A stretch of DNA of 64,000 nt, from positions 7,424,001 through 7,488,000 of the forward strand of contig NZ_CP060825.1 in the NCBI RefSeq assembly GCF_014489615.1, in the 5' to 3' direction. Within the stretch, counting starts at the first letter, position 1. Every line of letters starts with the position of its first letter. Below, piece by piece: positions 35,950 to 44,597 of the stretch. The notes under the pieces are model-generated. The model saw only the letters and a list, made by a program, of their open reading frames with translations. It was not told the DNA's origin and did no database searches. The position numbers were made by a program, and so were the translations under genes. The stretch is from Streptomyces genisteinicus. GTDB lineage: Bacteria; Actinomycetota; Actinomycetes; Streptomycetales; Streptomycetaceae.

Positions 35950-36806
35950 GCGGCACACTCACCAACCGCGCCCGGCGCAGCTCGGGTTCCCTGCTGTGGC
36001 ACGGCGGCGCGCTCGCCCTGCTGGCCGTCGTGCTCTACCCGGTCGTCTGGGTGATCGGCGGCTCCCTCAAGCCGAGCGACGACATCGTGGGCAGTCTGGA
36101 CCTGCTGCCCACCGAGCCGATCACCGACAACTACCGGCGGCTGACCGAGGGCATCGCCGACATCCCGATCTCGACCTTCTTCGTCAACTCCACCTTCCTG
36201 GCCGTCGGTTCGGTGATCGGCGTGCTGGTGTCGAGCTCGCTGGCGGCGTACGCGTTCGCCAAGATCTCCTTCCCCGGCCGCAATCTGATGTTCGCGCTGA
36301 TGATCGGCACGCTGCTGCTGCCGTACCACGTGCTGCTGATCCCCCAGTACGTGCTGTTCCAGAAGCTGGAACTGATCAACACCTATGTGCCGCTGCTGAT
36401 CGGCAAGTACCTCGCCACCGACGCCTTCTTCGTCTTCCTCATCCTCCAGTTCATGCGCAACCTGCCGAGGGAACTGGACGAGGCGGCGCGGCTCGACGGC
36501 TGCGGACACCTGAGGATCTACTGGTCGATCGTGCTGCCGCTGTGCCGGCCGGCGCTGATCACCAGCGCGATCTTCACGTTCATCAACGCGTGGAACGACT
36601 TCATGGGCCCGCTGATCTATCTGAACGAGCCCGAGAAGTACACCGTCTCGCTGGGCCTGAAGATGTTCATCGACCAGGACGCCGTCGCCGACTACGGGGG
36701 CATGATCGCCACGTCGCTCGTCGCGCTGCTGCCGGTCCTGGCGTTCTTCCTCGCCTTCCAGCGCTATCTGATCGACGGCATGGCCACCTCCGGACTGAAG
36801 GGCTGA
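35946..36806 (+). CDS. Sugar ABC permease, MalG type
   Basis: 286 aa, ATG 35946 coupled to the previous stop. Six membrane segments; EAA loop ELDEAARLDGCGHLRIYW. No ATPase gene follows, so it presumably uses a shared one. Confidence 0.92.
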   Translation: MSGTLTNRARRSSGSLLWHGGALALLAVVLYPVVWVIGGSLKPSDDIVGSLDLLPTEPITDNYRRLTEGIADIPISTFFVNSTFLAVGSVIGVLVSSSLAAYAFAKISFPGRNLMFALMIGTLLLPYHVLLIPQYVLFQKLELINTYVPLLIGKYLATDAFFVFLILQFMRNLPRELDEAARLDGCGHLRIYWSIVLPLCRPALITSAIFTFINAWNDFMGPLIYLNEPEKYTVSLGLKMFIDQDAVADYGGMIATSLVALLPVLAFFLAFQRYLIDGMATSGLKG

Positions 36807-36811
36807 CCGCC

Positions 36812-37402
36812 ATGGCCGTCCGCACCCCGGCGGTACGCCCGCCGTCCCGTCTCGCCACCGGTTTCGGCGTCTTCGCCGAGTGCCTGCTGACCGGCGTCTG
36901 GATCACGCTGGCCGCGCTGCCCGTGGTCACCGCGCCCGCCGCCTTCGCGGCGGGGACCCGTCATCTGCGCCGCCACCTGAACCACGAGACGGGCGGCTGG
37001 CGGCACTTCGCCTCCGACGTGCGTGCCGCGGTGCGCGGCGGGACGCTCGTCGGGCTCGGCGGCCTCGTCGCCGTATGGCTGCTCTGGCTGAACCTGTCGG
37101 CCGTCGGCGCCGGGCTGCCGGGCGGGCCGTTCGTCGGCGCGGTCGGCATCCTCGCCTTCATCGGCGGAGCCGTGGCCGTCCTGCGGGCGGCGGCCGTCTG
37201 GCACCCCGGCGCCCGCTGGCGCGCACTGCTGGGGGAAGCCGCCCGCCGCACCGTGCGCGACCCCGCCGGCTCGCTGCTCCTGGTCGCGGGGTTCGCCGTC
37301 GTCGCCGGATCGGCCTGGGCGGTCGCCCCCCTGGCCGTCCCGGTGACCGGTGCGGTCGCGGCGGCGGCGGTCGCCGTCGAATCCCGCCACGCCGCGCGCT
37401 GA
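36812..37402 (+). CDS. yesL: YesL/DUF624-family membrane protein
   Basis: 196 aa, ATG 36812, five bp after the permease stop. About five membrane helices, with the conserved early segment LLTGVWITLAALPVVTAPAA and RHLRRHL. YesL proteins accompany rhamnogalacturonan and other glycan ABC operons in Firmicutes and Actinobacteria; their biochemical role is not established. Last gene before a perfect 13-bp hairpin. Confidence 0.8.
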   Translation: MAVRTPAVRPPSRLATGFGVFAECLLTGVWITLAALPVVTAPAAFAAGTRHLRRHLNHETGGWRHFASDVRAAVRGGTLVGLGGLVAVWLLWLNLSAVGAGLPGGPFVGAVGILAFIGGAVAVLRAAAVWHPGARWRALLGEAARRTVRDPAGSLLLVAGFAVVAGSAWAVAPLAVPVTGAVAAAAVAVESRHAAR

Positions 37403-37800
37403 TCCCGGCGGCCGGCGGCGGCTGCGCGCGGCGCGGCCGGTCACCGGGACGGCCCGCGAGACGCCGTCCCGTCCCTTCCCGAGCCCGCCGGACCCCGCCC
37501 ACCGCCCTCCGCGCTCCGCGCTCCCTGCGTGCACCGTCACCCGGACCGGACCGGGTGACGGTGTCCGGCGGACGGCACCCCCCGGCACCGCGGGTCCCGG
37601 CGCCGTGCCCGGGAGGAACTGCCCCGAGCACCCTGCCCGTCCGCCCGCCCGCCTCCCACCCCTCCGTGCTGCCCCGCTTCTTCCCACGTCCTCCGTGCCG
37701 CCCCTCCCACGGTGCCCGCTCCCGGCGGCCCGCCCGCCCGCGGTGCGCGGCCCGCTCCCGCTCCGCCGCCCACGAGGAACCCTTCACCCGAGGAATCGAC
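37403..37800 (+). other. Gap between the yesL-like and YetA-like genes
   Basis: No gene seen. It contains the hairpin at 37532-37563 and a pyrimidine-rich stretch leading to GAGGAA before the ATG at 37801. I could not assign a promoter; the YetA-like gene may be read through from the ABC operon or have its own start. Confidence 0.45.
37532..37563 (+). terminator. Terminator or attenuator hairpin inside the operon
   Basis: CACCGTCACCCGG (37532-37544) and its exact complement at 37551-37563 form a 13-bp stem with a 6-nt loop (ACCGGA). Confidence 0.75.
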
Positions 37801-40539
37801 ATGTCACCGATATCCCGCAGGTCCCTGCTCTCGGCCGCCACGGCCGCCGGAGCGGCAGCCCAGTTCAGCTGGGCGCTCGGCAGCACCACCGCGCAGGCGG
37901 CGCCCGCGGCCGCCCCCGGCCGGCCGGAGGCGGTCACCCTCGGCTGGCTGGAGTCCGGCGGACTCGGTGCCGCGCCGGGGACGACGCTCGGCGTGCCGTG
38001 GCCCAAGGGCGCGTACCCCGGGAACCAGACGTTCGCGCTGACCACGGCGGACGGCAAGCAGGTGCCGGTGCAGTCCTGGCCCCTCGCGCAGTGGCCCGAC
38101 GGTTCGCTGAAGTGGTCCGCCCACGCGATCGGCCCCGGGACCACCGCGGACACCTTCACCCTGACCCCCGGTGAACCCACCGCGCCCGCGCGGCGGATCA
38201 CGGTCGGCCGCGACGGCGGCGCCGTCACCGTGGACACCGGAGTCATCGTCGCCCGGCTCGGCCGCAGCGGGTCGAGCCTCGTCAAGTCCGTCAGCCGGGG
38301 CGGACGGGAGATCGCCGCGAACGGGCGCCTGGTCCTGCTGCGGCAGGGCGAGATCGAGGACGGCGACCAGGGCAGGGAGTCGTACGAGCGGTTCGAGAGC
38401 ACCGTCCTGGCGACCGAGGTCGAGCAGGACGGTCCCGTCCGCGCGGTGGTACGCATCGACGGCAAGCACCGCCGCGGCAACCGCAGCTGGCTGCCCTTCT
38501 CCGTGCGCCTCTACTTCTACGCCGGCTCCGAGTCCTTCCGCATGGTGCACACCATCACCTACGACGGCACCCAGGAGCCCGGCAAGGCGAGCGGCGACTT
38601 CATCCGGGGGCTCGGCGTCCGCTTCACCGTTCCGATGCGCGACGCGTCGTACGACCGGCACATCCGGATCGGCGGCGACGGCACCGGGCTGCTCAGGGAG
38701 GCCGTCAAGGGCATCACCGGTCTGCGGCGCGACCCGGGCGCCGCCGTCCAGGCCGCCCAGTTCGACGGCCGCAAGCTCCCCGACCCCGCGACCTGGGACC
38801 AGCGGGTCACCAGCCGGCTCCATCTGATCCCGGAGTGGGGCGACTTCACGCTCAGCCAGCTCTCCGCCGACGGGTTCACCCTGCGCAAGCGCACCAAGAA
38901 GGGGCACGGCTGGATCGCCGCGGGCGGCGGCCGCCGCGCCTCCGGCTTCGGCTACGTCGGCGGCGCGAGCGGCGGACTCTCCTTCGGGCTGCGCGACTTC
39001 TGGGAGAAGCACCCCGCCGGCCTCGACGTCCGCGACGCCCACACGGACAGGGCCGAGGTCACCCTGTGGCTCTGGTCGCCGGAGGCCCAGCCCATGGACC
39101 TGCGCTTCTACCACGACGGCCTCGGCCAGGACACCTTCGCCGAACAGCTCGAAGGCCTGAACATCACCTACGAGGACTACGAGCCCGGCTTCGGCACCCC
39201 GTACGGCATCGCCCGCACCAGCGAACTCCTCTTCTGGGCCCACGACACCACCCCCGACGCCGCGCACCTCGCGAAGGAGACGGCCGCGGTGCGCACGCCC
39301 CCGCAGCTCGCCGCGCCGCCGTCGCACCTGGTCGCCGCCAAGGTCTTCGGCGGACTCTTCTCCGAGCCCGACCGCTCCACCCCCGCCAGGGAGAGGATCG
39401 AGGACCACCTCGACTTCCTGTTCACGTACTACCGCGACCAGGTCGACATGCGCCGCTGGTACGGGTTCTGGGACTACGGCGACATCATGCACAGCTACGA
39501 CCCGGCACGGCACCAGTGGCGCTACGACGTCGGCGGCTACGCCTGGGACAACTCCGAACTCTCGCCCGACCTCTGGCTCTGGTACGCCTACCTGCGCTCG
39601 GGCCGCGCGGACATCTTCCGCTTCGCCGAGGCGATGACCCGCCACACCGGCGAGGTCGACGTCTACCACCTCGGCACCTGGGCGGGGCTCGGCACCCGGC
39701 ACGGCGTCCAGCACTACGCGGACAGCGCCAAGCAGCAGCGCATCGCCAACACCACCTACCGGCGCTTCTACTACTTCCTCACCGCGGACGAGCGCACCGG
39801 CGACCTCATGCACGCCAACGTCGACTCCGACGAGACCTTCCTCGCGCTCGACCCGCTCCGCAAGATCCGCACCGAGCCCTACACCCCCGACCGGCACGCC
39901 CTGTCCATCGGCTTCGGCACCGACTGGAGCGGTCTGGTCTCCGCCTGGCTGACCGAGTGGGAGCGCGGCGGCCCGAAGGCCGCGAAGGCGAAGGCGCGGG
40001 TCCTGTCCACCATGGAGACGATCGCCGCGCAGCCCAACGGATTCGTCCAGGGCAGCGGCCTCTACGACCTCGACACGGGCCGGTTCGCGGTGGAGACCGA
40101 GCCCAAGGTCTCCGTCTCCCACCTCTCGGCCGTCTTCGGGCTGAACGAGCTGTGCGCGGAGCTGATCGACCTCGTCGACATGCCGCGCTTCAAGGAGGCG
40201 TACCTCGACTACTGCCGCTACTTCAACGCCACCAAGGCGGAGCAGGCAGCGCGCTACGGGCAGAACTTCGGCTCGCTGATCCTCTTCCAGGGCCATTCGC
40301 GGCTCGACGCGTACGCGGCCGCGCAGACCGGTGACGCGAAGCTCGCCCAGCGGGCCTGGGAGAAGTTCTACAACAGCGACGGCTACCGGGAGACGGCGCC
40401 CTGGAAGACCGAGGAGGTCGGCGGCCCGGTCACCCTGGTCCCGGGCAGCGAGGCCGACTGGGTGTACACCAACGACACCGCCCTCTACGGCCTGGCGGCC
40501 ATCGAGAACCTGGCACTGGTGGGGGACCGGATGCCGTGA
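37801..40539 (+). CDS. yetA: Tat-exported YetA/PcRGLX-like protein (exo-rhamnogalacturonan lyase family)
   Basis: 912 aa, ATG 37801 with GAGGAA upstream; the open frame continues 5' but only as a shadow of the yesL-like gene. Tat signal SRRSLLSAATAAGAAA. The mature protein begins VTLGWLESGG and matches the three-part PcRGLX architecture: RIFT-barrel N-terminus, central beta-sandwich, alpha/alpha toroid (from about 600, MRRWYGFWDYGDIMHSYD). Named after fungal exo-rhamnogalacturonan lyase PcRGLX and Bacillus YetA. Catalysis on the RG-I backbone is inferred from family and neighbours. Confidence 0.8.
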   Translation: MSPISRRSLLSAATAAGAAAQFSWALGSTTAQAAPAAAPGRPEAVTLGWLESGGLGAAPGTTLGVPWPKGAYPGNQTFALTTADGKQVPVQSWPLAQWPDGSLKWSAHAIGPGTTADTFTLTPGEPTAPARRITVGRDGGAVTVDTGVIVARLGRSGSSLVKSVSRGGREIAANGRLVLLRQGEIEDGDQGRESYERFESTVLATEVEQDGPVRAVVRIDGKHRRGNRSWLPFSVRLYFYAGSESFRMVHTITYDGTQEPGKASGDFIRGLGVRFTVPMRDASYDRHIRIGGDGTGLLREAVKGITGLRRDPGAAVQAAQFDGRKLPDPATWDQRVTSRLHLIPEWGDFTLSQLSADGFTLRKRTKKGHGWIAAGGGRRASGFGYVGGASGGLSFGLRDFWEKHPAGLDVRDAHTDRAEVTLWLWSPEAQPMDLRFYHDGLGQDTFAEQLEGLNITYEDYEPGFGTPYGIARTSELLFWAHDTTPDAAHLAKETAAVRTPPQLAAPPSHLVAAKVFGGLFSEPDRSTPARERIEDHLDFLFTYYRDQVDMRRWYGFWDYGDIMHSYDPARHQWRYDVGGYAWDNSELSPDLWLWYAYLRSGRADIFRFAEAMTRHTGEVDVYHLGTWAGLGTRHGVQHYADSAKQQRIANTTYRRFYYFLTADERTGDLMHANVDSDETFLALDPLRKIRTEPYTPDRHALSIGFGTDWSGLVSAWLTEWERGGPKAAKAKARVLSTMETIAAQPNGFVQGSGLYDLDTGRFAVETEPKVSVSHLSAVFGLNELCAELIDLVDMPRFKEAYLDYCRYFNATKAEQAARYGQNFGSLILFQGHSRLDAYAAAQTGDAKLAQRAWEKFYNSDGYRETAPWKTEEVGGPVTLVPGSEADWVYTNDTALYGLAAIENLALVGDRMP

Positions 40540-40540
40540 C

Positions 40541-40597
40541 GGCCCACGCGTGAACGCCCGGCCCACGCGTGAACGCCCGGCCCGCGCGTGAACGCCC
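40541..40597. repeat. Three tandem 19-bp repeats
   Basis: GGCCCACGCGTGAACGCCC at 40541, 40560 and 40579 (the third with one substitution). They start two bases after the YetA-like stop and run into the left arm of the following terminator, with which they share ACGCCC. Confidence 0.85.
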
Positions 40598-40638
40598 GGG
40601 CCGCGGGCGGGGAGAACTCCCGCCCGCGGCCCGGGCGT
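40592..40638. terminator. Bidirectional terminator, 20-bp perfect stem
   Basis: 40592-40611 is exactly complementary to 40619-40638 around GAGAACT. It separates the convergent YetA-like and DUF6807 genes. Confidence 0.9.
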
Positions 40639-40663
40639 CGTCGTGGGTCGCACCGCGGCCCGT

Positions 40664-41593
40664 TCACCAGTCCTTCAGGTGCCCCTCGACCGCGTCCCGG
40701 TCCAGCTCGCCGTCGGCGACGACGATCCGGTACCGGTAGGAGAAGGCCTCGCCGGGCGGCAGCGCGAACTCCTCGAAGAACGCCCAGGAGAACGCGACCG
40801 TCGGCACCGGCCGGGAGCGCACGAACCAGTGGGACGGGTGGGACGCGTCCGCGTTCCGGGGGGAGTGCGCGAAGACCAGGGTGCTGCGCGCGTCCACCTC
40901 GTCGTGCACGCCCGTGAACGCGAGCCACCGCCCCTGGGTGCCCATCATGGCGGCCGCACCCTCCTCGCCCGCGCCGCCCGTCCCGTCCGGGCCCAGCACG
41001 TCCCCGCCGGCGAAGTCGCGCGGACCCCGCCAGTGCAGGCCGGTGTAGCCGGCGCCGGTGCGTCCCGCGGTGGTCGGCGAGCCGAAGCGCAGCGGCTCGT
41101 CGTGGATGTTGGTGAGCGCGATCGTCCAGTCGAGCGCCCAGCTGCCCGCGGCGGTGTCCACCGAGTGCACGGTCAGGGTGCGCCGCTCGCGGGCCCACTC
41201 GCGGCCGCCGTTCTCGATCCACGTCAGGTGCTCGCCGATGCCCACCCGGCGGCCGTCGCAGGAGAGGGGTTCGAACCGGTCGTGGCGCATGCGGCCGATG
41301 CGTTCGGGGATCGGCAGGTAGCCCTTGCCGTGGACGTAGGAGTTGCCGCCCCAGAAGTTCTGCCCGGACAGATGACTGGCGGTCATCTGGAGTCCCTTGT
41401 GCCAGCGGTGGTCATGTGGCCGGTAGCCGGTCACGGTGCGGCCGGACAGGGTGCGCAGCGGGTGCACGTACGGCTTGCGCGACTCGAACGCCTCGGGGTC
41501 CGGCCGGTACACGTAGGTCAGCAGCTCCACCCCGGCCGCGGACACCGTGATCCGCTCGCCGGGGGTGTGCGCGGCGGACAGCGGCCCGCTCAC
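40664..41593 (-). CDS. DUF6807 (PmoA-like) family protein
   Basis: 309 aa. GTG 41593 (VSGPLSAAHTPGERITV) overlaps the oxidoreductase stop by GTGA. No signal peptide. Beta-rich; the conserved block PYVHPLRTLSGRTVTGYRP followed by HDHRWHKGL is the family signature, and a second aromatic block WAFFEEFALPPGE lies near the end. Members are annotated as methane-oxygenase PmoA-like by name only; they are found in glycan loci and resemble aldose-epimerase-type sandwiches. Coupled to the oxidoreductase, so probably a sugar-processing step. Confidence 0.82.
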   Translation of the reverse strand: MSGPLSAAHTPGERITVSAAGVELLTYVYRPDPEAFESRKPYVHPLRTLSGRTVTGYRPHDHRWHKGLQMTASHLSGQNFWGGNSYVHGKGYLPIPERIGRMRHDRFEPLSCDGRRVGIGEHLTWIENGGREWARERRTLTVHSVDTAAGSWALDWTIALTNIHDEPLRFGSPTTAGRTGAGYTGLHWRGPRDFAGGDVLGPDGTGGAGEEGAAAMMGTQGRWLAFTGVHDEVDARSTLVFAHSPRNADASHPSHWFVRSRPVPTVAFSWAFFEEFALPPGEAFSYRYRIVVADGELDRDAVEGHLKDW

Positions 41594-42726
41594 GCGCCCG
41601 CTCCGTCGGCCGGGGCCCACCCGGGGGCGCCGCCGTGCATCGCCGCGTAGTACGGGTCGCCCGGCACGATCTCCCCGGCGTGGACGGGCCGCCCGGTGAA
41701 GGCCGACTTGTAGAGCGCGGCGACGAACTCGACCGTCCGGCGCGCGTCCGCGCCGCTGCCGGGAGGACGGGCCCCCGCCCGCATCGCCGCGAGGACCTCC
41801 GACAGCTGGGCCGAGTGCGAGCTGGGCAGGTCCGCGGCGGGCGTCCGCCAGGCGCGCACCCGTGCCTCGTCGGCGGCGGCGTGCGGGGCGGGGGTGTAGA
41901 CCCAGTCGTCGTTGGTGTGGCCGTACAGATGGGTCAGTTCGAGGGTGGCGTCGGCGCAGTCCACCCGGATCCGGCTGACCTCCTGCGGAGAGACGACGCT
42001 GTTGACGACCGTGGCCATGGTGCCGCCGGCGAACCGGACGAGCGCGGTGGAGACGTCCTCACTCTGCACGTCGTGCACCAGCCGGCCGGCCATGGCCCGG
42101 ATCTCCGTCCAGTCGCCGAGCAGATGCAGCATCAGGTCCATCTGGTGGATGCCGTGTCCCATGGACGGCCCGCCGCCTTCGCTCGCCCAGCGCCCGCGCC
42201 ACGGGACGGCGTAGTACGCGGCGTCGCGGTACCAGGTGGTCTGGCAGTGGGCGACGAGCGGCCTGCCCAGCGCGCCCGCGGTGAGCAGCTCCCGCGCGTG
42301 TGCCGCGCCGGAGCCGTAGCGGTGCTGGAAGATCACGGAGGCGTACGGCCCCGGGCCCCCGTCCCGGGCCTCGGCCGCGGCGACGGCGTCGTACTCGGCG
42401 AGCGACAGGACCAGCGGCTTCTCGCAGAGCACCCAGGCGCCCGCCCGCAGCGCGGCCACGGTCTGCTCGCGGTGGAGGGACGGCGGCGTGCCGAGGAGCA
42501 CCAGATCGGGCCGCGCTTCGGCCAGCATCTCGTCGTACCGGGTCCAGCCCGTGACGCCCGGGCCCGCCGCCGTCAGGAAGCCGTCGAGCATCGCCTGGTC
42601 CACATCGACGGCGGCGACGAGTTCGACCTCGTCCGCGTGGTCGGCCAGCGCGGTCAGATGGGAGCCCCGGGCTATCGCTCCGGTGCCGACGACGGCGGCC
42701 CGCAGCCGGGCGGGTTGGGGTGGCAT
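41590..42726 (-). CDS. Gfo/Idh/MocA-family oxidoreductase
   Basis: 378 aa, ATG 42726 with GAGGAG upstream. N-terminal Rossmann domain (RAAVVGTGAIARGSHL), the hallmark CEKPLVLS, and the C-terminal catalytic motif MGHGIHQMDLMLHLLG. NAD(P)-dependent sugar or sugar-acid dehydrogenase. First gene of the leftward pair, with an operator (42747-42758) identical in 12 bp to one in front of the YesL/ABC operon, which ties it to the same regulon. Confidence 0.92.
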   Translation of the reverse strand: MPPQPARLRAAVVGTGAIARGSHLTALADHADEVELVAAVDVDQAMLDGFLTAAGPGVTGWTRYDEMLAEARPDLVLLGTPPSLHREQTVAALRAGAWVLCEKPLVLSLAEYDAVAAAEARDGGPGPYASVIFQHRYGSGAAHARELLTAGALGRPLVAHCQTTWYRDAAYYAVPWRGRWASEGGGPSMGHGIHQMDLMLHLLGDWTEIRAMAGRLVHDVQSEDVSTALVRFAGGTMATVVNSVVSPQEVSRIRVDCADATLELTHLYGHTNDDWVYTPAPHAAADEARVRAWRTPAADLPSSHSAQLSEVLAAMRAGARPPGSGADARRTVEFVAALYKSAFTGRPVHAGEIVPGDPYYAAMHGGAPGWAPADGAGA

Positions 42727-42746
42727 GGCGGTGCTCCTCGTGCGTA

Positions 42747-42758
42747 GAAAGCGCTTGC
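42747..42758. promoter_or_regulatory. LacI-type operator of the oxidoreductase operon
   Basis: GAAAGCGCTTGC, the exact reverse complement of the 12 bp at 33618-33629. It lies 21 bp upstream of the ATG. The palindromic core is AAGCGCTT. Confidence 0.65.
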
Positions 42759-42829
42759 TGCCACCCTATGGCGCACCTTCGGCGGCGACAACCCTCTCCG
42801 GACGCGGCGCCTCACCGGGCGGCTCGGCG

Positions 42830-43603
42830 TCACCCGTCGTCGGCGGCCCCCCGGGCGGCCGTGCTCCCGTGCGCTGCCGGGCGCGGCATCCCGGGAAGGT
42901 GCCCGTCACCGTCACCGTCGCCGAGGGCGAGCCGGGAGACGATCCGGTAGCGGTCGCCCCGGTAGAGGGCCCGTACGTACTCGACCGGGCGGCCGGCGGC
43001 GTCCGTCGTGGTCCGGTCGAAGAGCAGGGCCGGGGACAGCTCGGGAACGCCCAGCAGGCCGGCCTCCTCGCGGCTCAGCACGGTCGGTTCGATCGACTGG
43101 ACCGCGTGCGCGGGGCGGATGCCGTACCGCTCGCGCAGCAGGGCGTGGAAGCCGCTCTCCAGTCCGGCGGCCGTCAGCCCTGGCACCAGCGACCGGGGGA
43201 TGTGCAGGTGTTCCAGCGCGATCGGGGCGCCGCCGGTCAGGCGCAGCCTGGTCACGTGCACGAGAACGGTGGCGGGGGAGACGTCGAGTCTCCGGCCGAT
43301 CCGCGCCCCCGCCGGTCCGGTCCGCGACTCCAGCACCCGGCTGGTCCACCCGCCCGTGGCCGCGGCCGCGCCGCCGCCCACCAGTTCCTGGGTGATCTTC
43401 GTGGGGGCCACGAACATGCCGCGCCCGTGTTCGCGCACGAGCAGTCCGGTGGCGACGAGTTCGTCCACGGCCGCGCGCAGGGTGGGCCGTGAGACGCCCA
43501 GTTCGGCGCAGAGGGTGCGCTCGGACGGGATGGCGTCGCCGGGCGCGCGGCCCTCGATCACGGTGAGCAGATGCTCCCGGACCCGCTCCCGCTTGAGTTC
43601 CAT
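42830..43603 (-). CDS. GntR/HutC-family regulator (tandem copy B)
   Basis: 257 aa, ATG 43603 with GGAGGGG. N-terminal winged helix-turn-helix (IPSERTLCAELGVSRPTLRA, then AVDELVATGLL) and a UTRA ligand domain (PIALEHLHIPRSLVPG, VEYVRALYRGDRYRIVSRL). Highly similar over its length to the next gene: the DNA-binding helix differs by single residues. The 34-bp gap suggests cotranscription from the promoter at about 44.5 kb. Confidence 0.92.
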   Translation of the reverse strand: MELKRERVREHLLTVIEGRAPGDAIPSERTLCAELGVSRPTLRAAVDELVATGLLVREHGRGMFVAPTKITQELVGGGAAAATGGWTSRVLESRTGPAGARIGRRLDVSPATVLVHVTRLRLTGGAPIALEHLHIPRSLVPGLTAAGLESGFHALLRERYGIRPAHAVQSIEPTVLSREEAGLLGVPELSPALLFDRTTTDAAGRPVEYVRALYRGDRYRIVSRLALGDGDGDGHLPGMPRPAAHGSTAARGAADDG

Positions 43604-43637
43604 CACGCCCCTCCGGTGTCCCCGTGCGACCCGCCCG

Positions 43638-44432
43638 TCAGTATGCATTCCCCCGCGGGCCGGGGTCCCGCCCCGCCGCCCCGGGGGCCGGGGCCGGGCT
43701 TCCGTCGTGCGTGAAGTCCAGCCGGGAGACGATCCGGTAGCGGTCGCCGCGGTAGACGGAGTGGACGTACTCGACGGGGCGGCCCGAGGAATCGCGGGTG
43801 AGGCGTTCGATCAGCAGCGCGGGCGAGAGCACCGGGACCCGGAGCAGCGCCGCCTCGGCCTCGCCGACGACGGTCGGCTCCACGGACTGCACGGCCTCCT
43901 CCACGCGGACGCCGTGGTTGTCCCGCAGGTGGTCGTAGAGCTCGCCCGCTTCCAGTTCGGCCGTGGCGAGGGGGGCGGGCACCAGCCCGGCGGGGATGTG
44001 GAGGTGCTCGATGGCCATGGGGGCGCCGTCCACCAGGCGGAGGCGGGTAATGCAGAGCAGCCCTGCGGCGGGGGACATCTCCAGCTTGCGGCCGATCCGG
44101 GCGCCCGCCGGCCGCACCGTGGTCTCCAGCACCGTGCCCGACCACGTGCCGGAGGCACGCGGCACGGTGAAGGCGGCGTCGTCCGGGGCGAGCCGCTGGG
44201 TGATCTTGGCCGGGGCGACGAACGTGCCGCGGCCGTGTTCGCGCACGAGCAGTCCGGTGGCGACGAGTTCGTCCACGGCCGCGCGCAGGGTGGGCCGTGA
44301 GACCTCCAGTTCGGCGCAGAGGGTGCGTTCGGACGGGACGGGGTCCCCGGGGCGGCGGCCCTCGATCAGGCCGAGCAGATGCTCGCGCACCCTCTCCCGC
44401 TTCAGCAGTCCGTCCGAGGAGCCGCCGTTCAT
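43638..44432 (-). CDS. GntR/HutC-family regulator (tandem copy A)
   Basis: 264 aa, ATG 44432 with GGGAGGGG eight bases upstream. Same architecture as copy B: winged helix (VPSERTLCAELEVSRPTLRA) and UTRA domain (MAIEHLHIPAGLVPAPLA, VEYVHSVYRGDRYRIVSRLD). Divergent from the CBM3-GH16 gene. The direct repeat ACTGGTCA twice at 44469-44484 is right at its promoter, so autoregulation is likely. Confidence 0.92.
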   Translation of the reverse strand: MNGGSSDGLLKRERVREHLLGLIEGRRPGDPVPSERTLCAELEVSRPTLRAAVDELVATGLLVREHGRGTFVAPAKITQRLAPDDAAFTVPRASGTWSGTVLETTVRPAGARIGRKLEMSPAAGLLCITRLRLVDGAPMAIEHLHIPAGLVPAPLATAELEAGELYDHLRDNHGVRVEEAVQSVEPTVVGEAEAALLRVPVLSPALLIERLTRDSSGRPVEYVHSVYRGDRYRIVSRLDFTHDGSPAPAPGAAGRDPGPRGNAY

Positions 44433-44468
44433 GCGGGTCACCCCTCCCACGTCTCTGTTCCGGTCCCC

Positions 44469-44504
44469 ACTGGTCAACTGGTCAAGTGGGGGGATCCGAT
44501 CCTA
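44469..44504 (-). promoter_or_regulatory. Promoter and operator of the gntR pair
   Basis: Minus-strand TAGGAT (44499-44504) is an exact Streptomyces-type -10. Just downstream lie two back-to-back ACTGGTCA repeats (44469-44484) followed by AGT, so the region also reads as CACTGG...CAAGTG. Confidence 0.6.
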
Positions 44505-44546
44505 TCGGTCGCCATCGTCCGCCAACGGGCCTTGTGCAAAGGCATC

Positions 44547-44567
44547 TTGAGGGCTTGACGCCCTCAA
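44547..44567. other. Perfect stem-loop in the gntR/GH16 intergenic region
   Basis: TTGAGGGC (44547-44554), TTGAC loop, GCCCTCAA (44560-44567). It lies 31 bp from the large palindrome and may be an operator half or an RNA structure. Confidence 0.55.
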
Positions 44568-44597
44568 TGGTCTATGCCACCTTCGGCTCATCGCACT

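Noticed and set aside
36880..37800. Longer N-terminus for the YetA-like protein starting at 36880
   Set aside because: The extra 307 residues are an out-of-frame copy of the yesL-like gene. The Tat signal and ribosome site at 37801 define the start.
37804..40653. 949-aa open frame on the minus strand opposite the YetA-like gene
   Set aside because: Composition (Val/Gly/Glu/Ala/Asp runs) and exact overlap mark it as an antisense shadow. The plus-strand frame has a Tat signal and family motifs.
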